NCBI RefSeq assembly: GCF_002218025.2
Contig: NZ_AP018680.1
Coordinates: 1,364,001 to 1,428,000 of the forward strand
From: Vibrio casei
GTDB lineage: Bacteria; Pseudomonadota; Gammaproteobacteria; Enterobacterales; Vibrionaceae
DNA length: 64,000 nucleotides
Reading direction: 5' to 3'
The notes under the pieces were generated by a model, which saw only the letters and a list, made by a program, of their open reading frames with translations, searched no databases and had not been told where the DNA came from. The position numbers were made by a program, and so were the translations under genes. Positions 1 to 9,143 of the stretch are shown one piece after another (position 1 is the stretch's first letter; every line of letters begins with the position of its first letter).

Positions 1-615
1 GTGGTGAATATAGGCACGCTTGATTCTATTTGGATAGAACGTATGAGATTTGCTATTGAACAAGCCAATACTTGTGGTAAACCTGTCATACTTGATCCTG
101 TCGGTTGTGGTGCCAGTCTATTACGCACCAAAACCTCGCGTGAATTTTGTCAATTAGCCGAAAAACTGATTATACGAGCGAACGCTTCTGAAGTGATGGC
201 ATTGGCCAATGTACAAAGCCAAGTGAAAGGCGTAGATGCTTTAGATAGCAGTGAGTCCGCGGTTATCGCAGCTAAAAAGTTAATTGAGATGTATCACGTA
301 AACCATGTTGTTATATCAGGTAAAGATGACTTTATAGTGAATAAAGATAGTGTGATTAAATTAAGTAATGGTAGTCCATTAATGCCGAAAGTAACGGGAA
401 TGGGCTGTACTCATACGGCTTTAACCGGTGCATTTTCAGCTATAGATTTTGACAATGCAGGATTATGTGCAACTGGGGTGTTAGGCGTCGCAGGGGAGCT
501 TGCAGAAAAACAAAGCCAAGGGCCAGGTTCAATGCAAATGAATGTGTTGGATCAATTACATTTATTAAATAGCCGGGATATCGAATACACATTAAGCAGT
601 GAAGAATGTTCATGA
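1..615 (+). CDS. thiM: hydroxyethylthiazole kinase, 5' end outside window
   Basis: ThiM phosphorylates 4-methyl-5-(2-hydroxyethyl)thiazole in thiamine salvage. The frame is open from base 1, and the first codon is an internal Val, not a start. Visible are the DPVGCGAS segment (residues 32-39) and the [13 protein letters not shown] anion-hole/catalytic segment (from residue 133). The family is about 265 residues long, so roughly the first 60 are missing to the left. The 3' end overlaps thiE by 10 bp, which suggests a co-translated thiamine operon entering from the left. Confidence 0.93.
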   Translation: MVNIGTLDSIWIERMRFAIEQANTCGKPVILDPVGCGASLLRTKTSREFCQLAEKLIIRANASEVMALANVQSQVKGVDALDSSESAVIAAKKLIEMYHVNHVVISGKDDFIVNKDSVIKLSNGSPLMPKVTGMGCTHTALTGAFSAIDFDNAGLCATGVLGVAGELAEKQSQGPGSMQMNVLDQLHLLNSRDIEYTLSSEECS

Positions 616-1310
616 ATGATAATAGAAACCATCAAGAGGGCTCCACTTTCGATTATCCTTTGTATTTAGTTTCAGATGAACGCAGTACAGGCGAGACACT
701 TGCTCATATTGTAAGAGAGGCTTTATTCGGTGGTGTTTCAATTGTACAGCTTAGACATAAAGATAATGATATTCGGGCTTTTATTAAAAGGGCGGAAACA
801 GTCAAATATGTCATTGATCAATTTAATTTAAATCGAAGGGTCGATGGTATGGGCATGAAGACTCATGTTCCTTTTATCATCAATGACCGCGTTGATGTTG
901 CTCTTGCTGTCGAAGCGGATGGGGTCCATCTTGGTCAAAGTGATATGCCTGCAGTATTGGCGAGGCAGTTAATCGGTGAGAAAAAGATTTTAGGGCTAAC
1001 GGTCGAAACGCCTCAACAATTGCTTGAAGCTCAAATGTTACCAGTTGATTATCTTGGTATTAGCACGATTTTTAATACAGCAACCAAAAGTGATACGAAG
1101 CACGAATGGCGCCTTGAGGGGTTAACTCAAGCTGTAAAGAGTAGCGCGCTACCTTTGGTGGCAATTGGTGGAATAGACGAGGGTAATATTGCCAGAATCG
1201 CACAGACTAAAGTGGGTAGTATTGCCTTAGTCTCCGCGATTTTTTCAGCGCAAGATCCTAAGGCAGCATCGGCTCAATTAGTGGCTTTAATTAAATCTGA
1301 AACACAGTAA
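606..1310 (+). CDS. thiE: thiamine-phosphate synthase
   Basis: ThiE joins hydroxymethylpyrimidine diphosphate and thiazole phosphate to give thiamine monophosphate. This is a TIM-barrel protein with QLRHKD (residues 48-53), the INDRVDVA strand (92-99), [10 protein letters not shown] (106-115), the TATKSDTK phosphate/Mg loop (158-165) and AIGGI (186-190). At 234 residues it is a little longer than usual. The extra length is an N-terminal tail and a polar insert near residues 70-88. The start at 606 overlaps thiM; an ATG at 612 is an alternative. It is the last gene of the thiM-thiE pair. Confidence 0.95.
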   Translation: MFMNDNRNHQEGSTFDYPLYLVSDERSTGETLAHIVREALFGGVSIVQLRHKDNDIRAFIKRAETVKYVIDQFNLNRRVDGMGMKTHVPFIINDRVDVALAVEADGVHLGQSDMPAVLARQLIGEKKILGLTVETPQQLLEAQMLPVDYLGISTIFNTATKSDTKHEWRLEGLTQAVKSSALPLVAIGGIDEGNIARIAQTKVGSIALVSAIFSAQDPKAASAQLVALIKSETQ

Positions 1311-1360
1311 CTTTATATGGTCTCGATCAGTATCGTTAACTTAAAATTCGTTAGAACGTT

Positions 1361-2245
1361 TTACGAGTCTCTTTTGATTCTACGTTCTAATAATTTAGCC
1401 CCACCACGGTAGACAAACAAAGACCATAAAATGAGCCCACACCCCATTATTTTCCCTGCTGACATATCGTCACCATAAAACACGACACTTAATGAACTTG
1501 CCCACACAGGTTCTAAAATCATGATAATGGCGGCGTTGCCAGAGGTCGTTAGTTTTTGTCCAACTGTTTGCATAACATAACGTAAACTTGTTGAAATAAT
1601 AGTACTTAATGCTAACCACATCCAAGTAATGTCACTGATTTCATTTGGCCATTTTTCTAACCATAACGATGCAATGCTCGCCACTGCACCGACAACAAAT
1701 AATTGAATACAGGCTAGAGTTAGGCTTGGGACACTTTGGGCGTACTTAGCATTAAAATTAAAATGGAAGGCGAGCAGCATAGCTGAAATTAAAAACCATA
1801 GTTGGCTTGGTGAATGATGATAACCATTAGATAAAGAGAGCATCGCTAATCCCGAAATCGCAAAGGGTAAAGAAATCCAAAACATGCGAATAGGACGTTG
1901 TTTAAATAGTACCCATGCGACAAAGGGCGCAAACAACATGGCTAAACTTGAAATAAATGCTCCTTCGGCAAGAGTATCAGTCACTGAAATGGCAGTGACC
2001 CATGTTAAAAGCGCAGTCGACATTAATAACCCGACACAAGCAGCGTTAATTAATTGCTTTTTGGACAGTAAGAAGAGTGTTTTATAGCAGAAAGGAAGAA
2101 GAAAAACAGACGCAGCAATAAAACGGATACCAATAAAAGCAAAAGGAGGAAGACCCGCTATGGCTTGTTTTGAAAAAATCCAACCCAATCCAGCAAACAC
2201 AGTGGTGAGTACTAATATTAGCGTTGCTTTAGCTTCTTGATTCAT
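1361..2245 (-). CDS. EamA/DMT-family inner-membrane transporter
   Basis: About 295 residues with ten hydrophobic segments arranged as two EamA repeats, the usual plan of drug/metabolite transporters of the RhaT/YdcZ/PecM type. The substrate cannot be told from sequence. I chose the ATG at 2245 (MNQEAKAT) over a TTG five codons upstream, because TTG starts are rare and the TTG adds only MIRKI. It converges with thiE. No partner gene is adjacent, so it is probably a single-gene unit. Confidence 0.8.
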   Translation of the reverse strand: MNQEAKATLILVLTTVFAGLGWIFSKQAIAGLPPFAFIGIRFIAASVFLLPFCYKTLFLLSKKQLINAACVGLLMSTALLTWVTAISVTDTLAEGAFISSLAMLFAPFVAWVLFKQRPIRMFWISLPFAISGLAMLSLSNGYHHSPSQLWFLISAMLLAFHFNFNAKYAQSVPSLTLACIQLFVVGAVASIASLWLEKWPNEISDITWMWLALSTIISTSLRYVMQTVGQKLTTSGNAAIIMILEPVWASSLSVVFYGDDMSAGKIMGCGLILWSLFVYRGGAKLLERRIKRDS

Positions 2246-2376
2246 TATTTTTCTTATCAATAGTGAGGCGATTTTTTAGCTTAACATGCAAAATAATTTA
2301 TACCAGATCTTGTGTTTAAATCACTTAGAGATAGATGATATTCCATTTACTTGCTCTGACATGTGAGTATCTAGGT

Positions 2377-2410
2377 AATAAAAAGCCCTAGCAGAATATA
2401 CTAGGGCTTT
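2377..2410 (-). terminator. rho-independent terminator of the dicarboxylate symporter gene
   Basis: A 10-bp stem (2382-2391 with 2401-2410) and 9-nt loop. On the minus strand it is followed by a T-run, directly after the symporter stop codon. Confidence 0.85.
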
Positions 2411-2432
2411 ATGATTTAGCTGAGAAAGAGTA

Positions 2433-3749
2433 TTAGCTTAAAGATTCAGATTTATGTTTTAAATCTAACTTAATTTCACCCGCTTTAGGGTTATTGAAAG
2501 TATCAACATCCAACTCATTTTCAGATTTGGCCACAATACAAGTTACAACGCTGTCACCTGTAATATTTACCGCTGTGCGGATCATATCAAGAAGGCGGTC
2601 AACACCCATAATTAATGCAATCCCTTCAAGCGGTAGACCCACTTGATTGAGTACCATAGCAAGCATGATTAAACCAACACCAGGAACACCAGCCGTACCA
2701 ACAGAAGCTAGCGTGGCGGTTAAGATCACCGTCATGTAATCGCCAAGGGATAAATCAACATTAAATGCCTGAGCAATAAAGGCTGTTGCGACACCTTGCA
2801 TGATCGCAGTACCATCCATGTTGATCGTCGCACCAAGAGGGACCGTAAAAGAAGCAATCTTATTACTTACTCCCATACGGTGTGTTGCGGTTTCCATTGT
2901 CACAGGAATGGTTGCGTTAGAAGATGCGGTAGAAAATGCAAACATAATGGCATCTTTCATCTTCTTCCAGAAAATGATCGGATTTAATCCAGACAATACT
3001 TTCAGAAGGATACTGTAAGTAATGAAAGCATGAATCAATAGTGCCGCGACTAATACTAAGAAATAAGCCGCTAAATTAGCAATCGCATCCAAACCAAGAC
3101 CAGTAAACAGCTTAGCCATCAAGAAGAAGATACCGTAAGGTGCTACTTCCATTAGAATCATGACTAACTTCATGATGACAGTGTTCACATCGTTGAAGAA
3201 ATCAGAAACACGCTGGCCTGCTTTTCCTGCAAGACTGATGGCAATACCAAACAATACCGCAAATACGATCACCTGCAGTGTATTACCTTGTGACATTGCG
3301 GCCATAGGGTTGCTTGGGAACATACCGACAATAACTTGTCCTAGTGATGGCGCTTCTGCCGTACTAAATGTCGTTGCAGAAGTAAGATCGGCCCCTGAAC
3401 CCGGTTGAAAGAAAATACCCATAACAAGCGCTAATGAAATAGCAAGTGCTGTAGTACCAATGTAAAAAGCCAATGTTTTACCGCCTAAGCGGCCCAAGGT
3501 TGTGATGTCCTTTAAAGAACTGGTACCACAAACAAGAGAAACAAAGACAAGAGGAATAACGAGCATCTTCAAGCTAGCAATAAAGATCTTACCGCCAACA
3601 TCAAATAGGCCATTGACGATATAAGCATCGACAATTTCATTTCCAGAAAGGAAAGTGCGGATTAAAAAACCACAAAGAATACCGGTAACCATACCGATAA
3701 TAATTCGGCTTGTGAGTGAGCGTTTGTTCTTGTTGTTATCGTTCGTCAT
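2433..3749 (-). CDS. dicarboxylate/amino-acid:cation symporter (SLC1/DAACS family)
   Basis: A 438-residue sodium- or proton-coupled symporter of the GltP/GltPh fold. Visible hallmarks are the serine-rich HP1 hairpin (AFSTASSNATIP), the NMDGT sodium-site motif in TM7, the HP2 hairpin (SVGTAGVPG) and a TM8 segment with DRLLDMIRTAVNITGDS. Substrates in this family are C4-dicarboxylates, glutamate or aspartate; which of these applies here is not decided. The ATG is preceded by a GGAGA ribosome site. A strong terminator follows, and a CRP-like site lies about 105 bp upstream, which suggests catabolite control. Confidence 0.9.
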   Translation of the reverse strand: MTNDNNKNKRSLTSRIIIGMVTGILCGFLIRTFLSGNEIVDAYIVNGLFDVGGKIFIASLKMLVIPLVFVSLVCGTSSLKDITTLGRLGGKTLAFYIGTTALAISLALVMGIFFQPGSGADLTSATTFSTAEAPSLGQVIVGMFPSNPMAAMSQGNTLQVIVFAVLFGIAISLAGKAGQRVSDFFNDVNTVIMKLVMILMEVAPYGIFFLMAKLFTGLGLDAIANLAAYFLVLVAALLIHAFITYSILLKVLSGLNPIIFWKKMKDAIMFAFSTASSNATIPVTMETATHRMGVSNKIASFTVPLGATINMDGTAIMQGVATAFIAQAFNVDLSLGDYMTVILTATLASVGTAGVPGVGLIMLAMVLNQVGLPLEGIALIMGVDRLLDMIRTAVNITGDSVVTCIVAKSENELDVDTFNNPKAGEIKLDLKHKSESLS

Positions 3750-4043
3750 GAACTGATCTCCATATAATTACTTCGTAGAACTTCAAAGTGGGTAGGAGAG
3801 TATCAGAACATTTCCAATTTTCGATTTTTTTGTAACAAACTTTGCTCAACTTGCGTGATGATGATCACATTTAATGGGTGATTTGTAAGTGCAAAGTAAG
3901 TATGTTAGCGGCTTGTTATCTTAATATATGCATACTTAAAAATTATTAACACTAAGGTTATGCCTATTATTAGCTTTTAATGTTGTTATAAAGATCAATA
4001 TAAGAGAATAATAGAAAATCAATTAAGAGGAAGATTTAGCTTA
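3750..4043. other. AT-rich intergenic region with symporter promoter
   Basis: About 300 bases between the symporter start and the tRNA terminator. It holds the CRP-like site at 3854-3869 and otherwise AT-rich sequence with no open frame of note on either strand. Confidence 0.6.
3854..3869. promoter_or_regulatory. CRP-like binding site
   Basis: CGTGA, six bases, TCACA: nine of the ten core bases of the TGTGA-N6-TCACA consensus. It is centred about 112 bp upstream of the symporter ATG, a usual position for activation of carbon-source uptake genes. Not experimentally known here. Confidence 0.55.
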
Positions 4044-4077
4044 TAAAAAAAGCCTGCTAAATAAATAGCAGGCTTTC
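4044..4077 (-). terminator. terminator of the tRNA-Val pair
   Basis: A stem of about ten base pairs (AGCCTGCTA with TAGCAGGCT), followed on the minus strand by a run of seven T, just after the CCA end of the second tRNA. Confidence 0.85.
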
Positions 4078-4080
4078 AAT

Positions 4081-4157
4081 TGGTGCCCGCTACTGGACTC
4101 GAACCAGTGACACCTTGCATGTCATGCAAGTACTCTAACCAACTGAGCTAAGCGGGC
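4081..4157 (-). tRNA. tRNA-Val (anticodon GAC)
   Basis: A 77-nt gene with encoded CCA. The acceptor stem is GCCCGCT, the D-arm has the usual TAGCTCAGTTGG, the anticodon stem is CTTGC/GCAAG with loop ATGACAT giving anticodon GAC, and the T-arm carries GGTTCGAGTCC. It is the second of two identical tandem copies, reading leftward. Confidence 0.96.
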
Positions 4158-4188
4158 GTAGTTCTATATGGTAAAACACTTTAAAAAT

Positions 4189-4265
4189 TGGTGCCCGCTA
4201 CTGGACTCGAACCAGTGACACCTTGCATGTCATGCAAGTACTCTAACCAACTGAGCTAAGCGGGC
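4189..4265 (-). tRNA. tRNA-Val (anticodon GAC), first of the tandem pair
   Basis: Identical in sequence to the copy 31 bp downstream: 77 nt with encoded CCA and anticodon GAC. The pair resembles the E. coli valV-valW arrangement and is probably one transcript ending at the terminator at 4044-4077. Confidence 0.96.
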
Positions 4266-4452
4266 ATTTTTGAAGCATTCTTAGAACGGGGAAGATATTA
4301 ACCACGCTATCATAAGGTTGCAAGAAGAAAATGTTTACTTTGTGCGTGTTTGTCGACTTTATAGGCTGAGTGGTGTTTTTTTACACTGATGGACGTGTGA
4401 TTTAGACTGCTATATCAATAGTCGCTGGTAAAAGGCGATAACAAATAGACTC

Positions 4453-5034
4453 TTAAGTTAAATAGCTTTTTAATTGCTCGGGGGTGTTGAGATTAATGAA
4501 TGTTTCTTTTGCATGAGAAAAGTCTACTTTGTACGCCTGACATTCAGCATAAAATAACATAGCTTTTCTATCGCCACGTTCTAAAAACATAGTGAGTTTA
4601 TCCTTAACGCTACGATGAAAGAGAGCAAAGACAGGTTGATAAAAATCACCATCATGTGCCACTAATATATCGGCATCGCTTTTCCATGAAAGACAAAAAG
4701 TTTCAGCAAGATTAGTTGGAATGTTAGGGCTATCACAAGGGACGAAGCCAACCCAATCATTATCACCAGGGGAACTAAGCCCAGCATGAATACCACCAAG
4801 TGGGCCTTGGTAGTTGGCAAAGTGATCGGAAATTACAGGCGCATAAACCTGATATTCTTCATGACTACGATTGGCATTAATAATAATGGATGAGGTTTGT
4901 GTTTTAAGAGCCTCAATAACATGCTCTATGAAAGGCTTACCGTTTAGTTTAATTAATCCTTTATCGACGCCGCCCATTCGAGATCCTTGGCCGCCTGCAA
5001 GTACTACCCAATCAATTTTTTCTGGTGTTAGCAT
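4453..5034 (-). CDS. mobA: molybdenum cofactor guanylyltransferase
   Basis: MobA attaches GMP to molybdopterin to make the bis-MGD cofactor of DMSO-reductase-type enzymes. The 193-residue protein starts with the nucleotidyltransferase signature LAGGQGSRMGGVDKG (residues 12-26). It also has GPLGGIHAGL and VGFVPCDSPNIP, the last holding the Mg-binding Asp. The length matches the family. It stands alone between the tRNA pair and the osmolyte transporter. Confidence 0.95.
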   Translation of the reverse strand: MLTPEKIDWVVLAGGQGSRMGGVDKGLIKLNGKPFIEHVIEALKTQTSSIIINANRSHEEYQVYAPVISDHFANYQGPLGGIHAGLSSPGDNDWVGFVPCDSPNIPTNLAETFCLSWKSDADILVAHDGDFYQPVFALFHRSVKDKLTMFLERGDRKAMLFYAECQAYKVDFSHAKETFINLNTPEQLKSYLT

Positions 5035-5114
5035 AATGTATCTCTATAAAAAAGGAGTTTGCGAAAATGATGCCTGTTATAACAAGACTGGCACTATTTT
5101 CCAGTAATTCTTTT

Positions 5115-5134
5115 GCGAGATCGGTTAATCTCGC
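5115..5134. promoter_or_regulatory. inverted repeat upstream of the osmolyte ABC operon
   Basis: A perfect 7-bp inverted repeat, GCGAGAT and ATCTCGC, with a 6-base spacer in the 295-bp gap between mobA and the binding-protein gene. It could be a regulator site. The role is inferred from position only. Confidence 0.25.
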
Positions 5135-5256
5135 GATGGATTCCACATCCAAGCTTAAACTTGACTCATTTTTTAGCAAAATAGCCCGTTTGTTTAATGC
5201 TTGATATAAACTCTTACTTTACAAAAAAGCACTATCTTGTTTTATATCTATAATTT

Positions 5257-5281
5257 AAACATCGATTAAAATTCGATGTTT
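5257..5281. promoter_or_regulatory. 9-bp inverted repeat before the binding-protein gene
   Basis: A perfect repeat, AAACATCGA and TCGATGTTT, around a 7-base spacer, ending 48 bases before the ATG. There is no T-run, so it is not a terminator. It may be an operator or a 5'-leader hairpin. Confidence 0.35.
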
Positions 5282-5329
5282 CAAATATAGTACGATAAAT
5301 AAAACAATGAAAACCATAAGGATAGGTTC

Positions 5330-6334
5330 ATGAAGAGATTACTCTGTGCTTCAACTTTTTTGCTTGCGTCAACATTCCCTTTACCAAGCTTTGCTTCTGG
5401 ATGCGGCTCTGTTTCAATTGCTGATATGAATTGGAGTTCTGCCACGCTCATGGCGCATGTCGATAAATTTATTTTAGAACATGCTTATCATTGTGATGTT
5501 GAACTTGTACCAGGTGATACCGTGCCAACCACAACGTCTATGGTTGAAAAAGGTGAGCCTGATATTGCACCAGAATTGTGGAGCAACTCCGCTAAAGAAC
5601 TACTCGAAAATGGAGTAAAAGAAAAGCGTCTTCGATTTGCTGTTCAAAGCCTATCTGATGGTGGTGAAGAAGGATATTGGATACCACAATATATGGTAGA
5701 TAAAGATCCAAGTCTTGCCACCATTGAGGGGGTCAAGGCAAATGCAACCTTATTTACGCACCCAGAAGATGACAGTAAGTATGCTTTTTACACTTGTCCT
5801 GCTGGCTGGACATGTCAAATTTCAGCGGGTCACATTTTTGATGCTTTGCAGTTGAAAAAGTCAGGATTTGAACAAGTTGATCCCGGATCCGGTGCGGCGC
5901 TTGCTGCGACGATTGCCAAAGCCTATTCACGGCAAGAACCTTGGTTTGGTTATTATTGGGCACCTACGGCGGTATTAGGCAAATACCCAATGGTAAAAGT
6001 AGAGTTTGGAAAGGGAACCGATGCCAAGCACTATCAAGAATGTATTACTCAAGTTGAATGTAAAAACCCTAAACCTATTATGTGGCCACCCTCAAAAGTC
6101 GATACCGTCGTAACGGAATCTTTTGCTACTCGAGCGCCTGATGCCATGAGTTATTTAAGTAAAAGGGCCTACACCAATAAGCAAATGAATAATATGCTAG
6201 CGTGGATGGAAGATAATCAAGCTGATGGTGAAATGGCCATGGAAGAATTTATGTTGAAACACAAAGATATTTGGTCAACATGGTTAACTGGACAAGCCTT
6301 ACAATCGGTTGAATCTGCTGTTAATCAGTTATGA
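5330..6334 (+). CDS. glycine betaine/proline-type ABC transporter substrate-binding protein
   Basis: A periplasmic OpuAC/ProX-type protein of 334 residues. The first 22 residues are a clear signal peptide ending SFA. The mature part has the family's N-terminal SVSIADMNWSSAT strand and the pattern GEPDIAPELW, with many aromatic residues that could form the quaternary-amine cage. Choline, carnitine or betaine are all possible ligands. The start has an AAGGA ribosome site. It is first in an operon with a permease and an ATPase; in E. coli proVWX the binding-protein gene comes last. Confidence 0.88.
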   Translation: MKRLLCASTFLLASTFPLPSFASGCGSVSIADMNWSSATLMAHVDKFILEHAYHCDVELVPGDTVPTTTSMVEKGEPDIAPELWSNSAKELLENGVKEKRLRFAVQSLSDGGEEGYWIPQYMVDKDPSLATIEGVKANATLFTHPEDDSKYAFYTCPAGWTCQISAGHIFDALQLKKSGFEQVDPGSGAALAATIAKAYSRQEPWFGYYWAPTAVLGKYPMVKVEFGKGTDAKHYQECITQVECKNPKPIMWPPSKVDTVVTESFATRAPDAMSYLSKRAYTNKQMNNMLAWMEDNQADGEMAMEEFMLKHKDIWSTWLTGQALQSVESAVNQL

Positions 6335-6335
6335 G

Positions 6336-6383
6336 AATAACCCCAATCGACAATTCATTTTAAAAGTGTCGATTGGGGTTATT
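6336..6383 (+). promoter_or_regulatory. 17-bp stem-loop between binding-protein and permease genes
   Basis: A perfect 17-bp stem (6336-6352 with 6367-6383) with a 14-nt loop. No T-run follows and the permease starts 41 bp later. Such structures after binding-protein genes commonly protect the upstream message from 3' decay and weaken read-through, giving excess binding protein. That role is inferred here. Confidence 0.6.
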
Positions 6384-6423
6384 ACATGTTTCGTAAAATT
6401 AAATGTTAAATAATGGAAGTTGA

Positions 6424-7317
6424 ATGTCTTTTCCTAGTTGGTTCACTGAGTTTCCTGAATTAGATCGAGATAGCCTGTTATGGATAAGAAGAACGTTAGA
6501 TTCGGCTTATCGTGATTTTTCTCGTCAGTATGGCGATAGCATAGAGTCTTTTTTCCACCCGTTATTATCTTTTCTAGTTGGGTTTGAAAAGTTATTATTG
6601 ACCACTCCATGGTGGTTAGTCATTGGCATACTGGCGATATTATCTTTCATCGCAAGCCGTTCTTGGAAGTTGTCATTAAGTGTTGTTGTTGCCTTTTTCT
6701 TAATTGGGTATTTCGGAATGTGGGAAGACACCATGAGAACCATGAGTATTATTTTGGTTTCTACGTTTGTGGCCATTGTCCTCGGTGTTCCAACGGGGAT
6801 CGCGATGGCAAGCTCTAACCGAATACAACGCATAGTGACGCCATTACTTGATATCATGCAAACCATGCCCGCTTTCGTTTACCTTATTCCCATTGTGATG
6901 TTACTGGGTATCGGCAAAATCCCAGGATTAATAGCGGTGGTAGTTTATGCAATTCCCCCGGTGATTAGGCTTACCAATCTTGGTATTCGTTTAGTGGATA
7001 AAGAAGTATTAGAAGCTTCAACTGCTTTTGGTGCGAATCGTTTTCAACGTTTATTTGGTGTGCAGATTCCATTGGCAATGCCAAATATCATGGCAGGTAT
7101 CAATCAAACAATAATGATGGCATTGGCGATGGTGGTGATTGCTTCAATGATTGGTGTTAAAGGGCTAGGGCAACCGGTTTTGAAATCGATTACGAACCAG
7201 TATTTTACTCTTGGGTTGTTGAATGGTTTAGCCATTGTTGCATTAGCGATTATTTTTGATCGAGTGACACAAAGCTATGCCAAACGTACTCAGCAGCACC
7301 TCGGGGGATCAAAGTAA
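6424..7317 (+). CDS. glycine betaine/proline-type ABC transporter permease
   Basis: A 297-residue inner-membrane permease of the ProW/OpuAB type. A polar N-terminal stretch of about 60 residues precedes six or seven hydrophobic segments. The EAA loop that docks the ATPase is visible as EASTAFGANRFQRLFGVQIP. The ribosome site is GGAAG before the ATG. The TAA stop overlaps the next gene's ATG by one base, so the permease and ATPase are translationally coupled. Confidence 0.9.
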   Translation: MSFPSWFTEFPELDRDSLLWIRRTLDSAYRDFSRQYGDSIESFFHPLLSFLVGFEKLLLTTPWWLVIGILAILSFIASRSWKLSLSVVVAFFLIGYFGMWEDTMRTMSIILVSTFVAIVLGVPTGIAMASSNRIQRIVTPLLDIMQTMPAFVYLIPIVMLLGIGKIPGLIAVVVYAIPPVIRLTNLGIRLVDKEVLEASTAFGANRFQRLFGVQIPLAMPNIMAGINQTIMMALAMVVIASMIGVKGLGQPVLKSITNQYFTLGLLNGLAIVALAIIFDRVTQSYAKRTQQHLGGSK

Positions 7318-8375
7318 TGAAAAATTCGCTTTCAAGTAACGCTCCATCACCTTTAAAAGTGCCCCATATTCGAATTAAAAACCTGTATAAAATTTTTGGC
7401 GAAAATGCCACTGACGCCATAGCACAGTTACAAAGCGGTAAAAGTAAAGAGCAGCTCATGCAAGAGTCTAACTTGAGCGTTGGTTTAAATAATATCAACC
7501 TTGATATCAATCAAGGTGAAACGTTTGTGGTTATGGGGCTCTCTGGTTCGGGCAAGTCTACCCTGATTCGTCATTTCAATCGTTTGATTGAGCCGACTGC
7601 CGGTGTTATTGAGCTTGATGGAAAAGATATCTGCTCTTTGTCCTCAAAAGGCATTCAAGCGTTACGTCGGCATAAAATGTCGATGGTTTTTCAACGTTTT
7701 GGTTTATTGCCGCATAGAACGGTTATTCAAAATGTCGCTTACGGTTTACGAATCCAAAAATTGAGCCAAGAAGAGTGTTATCACAAAGCATCCCATTGGA
7801 TCGACATTGTAGGCTTAAAAGGCTATGAAAAGCAGTATCCGAATCAGCTGTCTGGTGGGCAGCAGCAACGCGTTGGATTAGCTCGTGCATTATGTACAGA
7901 TGCTGACATTTTACTCATGGATGAAGCATTTTCAGCGCTCGACCCACTTATTCGTAGTGAAATGCAACTGCAGCTTAAAGACTTACAACAAAAATTGAAT
8001 AAGACGATTATCTTTATCACTCATGATCTTGACGAAGCGTTGAGACTAGGGGACCGTATTGCCATTTTGAAAGATGGTGAATTAGTTCAACAAGGTTCTC
8101 CTATTGATATTTTACTTAATCCAACCACGGACTATGTCGCTTCGTTTGTTAAAGACATTAATCGAGCTAGGGCATTAACGGTGCGTACGGTTATGGAACC
8201 GCTTGATGAGTGGGATGGTGATATAGAGATTCATCGTGCAGTAACCTGTGATCATACATTAGAGTCAGTGATGTCTAGGGTATTGGAAAGTAAGTTCCCT
8301 ATAGCAGTGATGGATTCAACAGGAAAACTTATTGGAAAAGTTCAAGCTTCGAAGTTAGCGCAAATATTACAATAG
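7317..8375 (+). CDS. glycine betaine/proline-type ABC transporter ATP-binding protein
   Basis: A 352-residue ATPase of the ProV/OpuAA type. Walker A GLSGSGKST lies at residues 74-82, the Q-loop at VFQRFG (124-129), the signature [15 protein letters not shown] at 178-192, Walker B ILLMDE at 198-203 and the switch His in IFITHD. The last 65 residues resemble a single CBS-like unit (AVMDSTGKLIGKV). In OpuA-type ATPases such domains sense ionic strength; here a second CBS unit is not obvious. It ends the operon before a terminator. Confidence 0.92.
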   Translation: MKNSLSSNAPSPLKVPHIRIKNLYKIFGENATDAIAQLQSGKSKEQLMQESNLSVGLNNINLDINQGETFVVMGLSGSGKSTLIRHFNRLIEPTAGVIELDGKDICSLSSKGIQALRRHKMSMVFQRFGLLPHRTVIQNVAYGLRIQKLSQEECYHKASHWIDIVGLKGYEKQYPNQLSGGQQQRVGLARALCTDADILLMDEAFSALDPLIRSEMQLQLKDLQQKLNKTIIFITHDLDEALRLGDRIAILKDGELVQQGSPIDILLNPTTDYVASFVKDINRARALTVRTVMEPLDEWDGDIEIHRAVTCDHTLESVMSRVLESKFPIAVMDSTGKLIGKVQASKLAQILQ

Positions 8376-8405
8376 TGGCTCAATAAATACATTGGTAGGA
8401 CGAGA

Positions 8406-8438
8406 ATAAAGCGGCTATGTGGACAGCCGCTTTTATTT
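8406..8438 (+). terminator. rho-independent terminator after the osmolyte ABC operon
   Basis: A 9-bp stem (AAAGCGGCT with AGCCGCTTT) followed by a T-rich tail. The A-rich 5' side means it can also stop transcripts coming leftward from hxpB. Confidence 0.8.
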
Positions 8439-8489
8439 AAGAGCATTGTCTAGTCACTTATAAGCTTTACCGCTTACAAATCTTGTTAC

Positions 8490-9143
8490 TTACAAACTTT
8501 GCAGTAACTCAGGGGTAATTTGTTCCAGTGATGTCAATTGACGGTCGGCAATCACAAAGCGAGGTTGTTCTCGTTGAGAATGTTCTGGAATCACGATGGT
8601 TTTCATCTGTGCGGCTTTTGCTGCGAGTAAACCCGTGAAAGAATCTTCTAAGGCAACACAATCTAATGGAGAGACGTCTAATGCATTTGCAGCGTTAAGA
8701 TAAACTTCTGGATGAGGTTTACCATAAGGAAGGCCTTCAGCCGATAATACAGCCTCAAATACATCCTTCAATTCTAGTGCCTCTAAAGCGGCTTGAATCA
8801 ATACTATTGGTGATGATGATGCGAGTGCAATTTTTAAACCTTGTTGCTGGCAGGTTTCCATAGCATGAAATAAACCAGGCATCATAGGCTTGTGTTCTTT
8901 GACCAATTCAATAACACGAGCAAGTATTAGGTCACACACTTCTTCACAACTTAAGTCATTCCAAGGCGATTTTCGGTAATAAATCTCAACGATTTGATCG
9001 ATACGAATCCCTGTTGTATCAATCGTATCTTGTAATGTCAGTTCAACACCGACTTTAGGAAAAATTTCAAGTTGGGCTTGTTGCCAAAATGGTTCGGAAT
9101 CAATCATCAAACCATCCATATCAAACACAGCAGCTTTAATCAT
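8490..9143 (-). CDS. hxpB: HAD-family hexitol/sugar phosphatase (YniC-like)
   Basis: A 217-residue HAD hydrolase with the nucleophile motif DMDGLMIDSEPFW (Asp8 and Asp10), motif II in ALASSS, KPHPEVYL (motif III Lys) and VALEDSFTG (motif IV acids). It matches E. coli YniC/HxpB almost block for block from memory (GIRIDQIVEIYYRK, SAEGLPYGKPHP). That enzyme dephosphorylates 2-deoxyglucose-6-P and hexitol phosphates. E. coli keeps yniC beside yniA; here the yniA-like gene lies about 3 kb away at 12389. Confidence 0.88.
   Translation of the reverse strand: MIKAAVFDMDGLMIDSEPFWQQAQLEIFPKVGVELTLQDTIDTTGIRIDQIVEIYYRKSPWNDLSCEEVCDLILARVIELVKEHKPMMPGLFHAMETCQQQGLKIALASSSPIVLIQAALEALELKDVFEAVLSAEGLPYGKPHPEVYLNAANALDVSPLDCVALEDSFTGLLAAKAAQMKTIVIPEHSQREQPRFVIADRQLTSLEQITPELLQSL

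Noticed and set aside
1351..1390. 9-bp inverted repeat (TTAGAACGT with ACGTTCTAA) at the thiE/transporter junction
   Set aside because: One arm lies in the coding end of the transporter gene, the loop is long and there is no T-run, so I do not call it a terminator.
4081..4265. tRNA pair as a phage or island attachment site
   Set aside because: No integrase, no partial tRNA repeat and no accessory genes are next to it; the neighbours are ordinary chromosomal genes.
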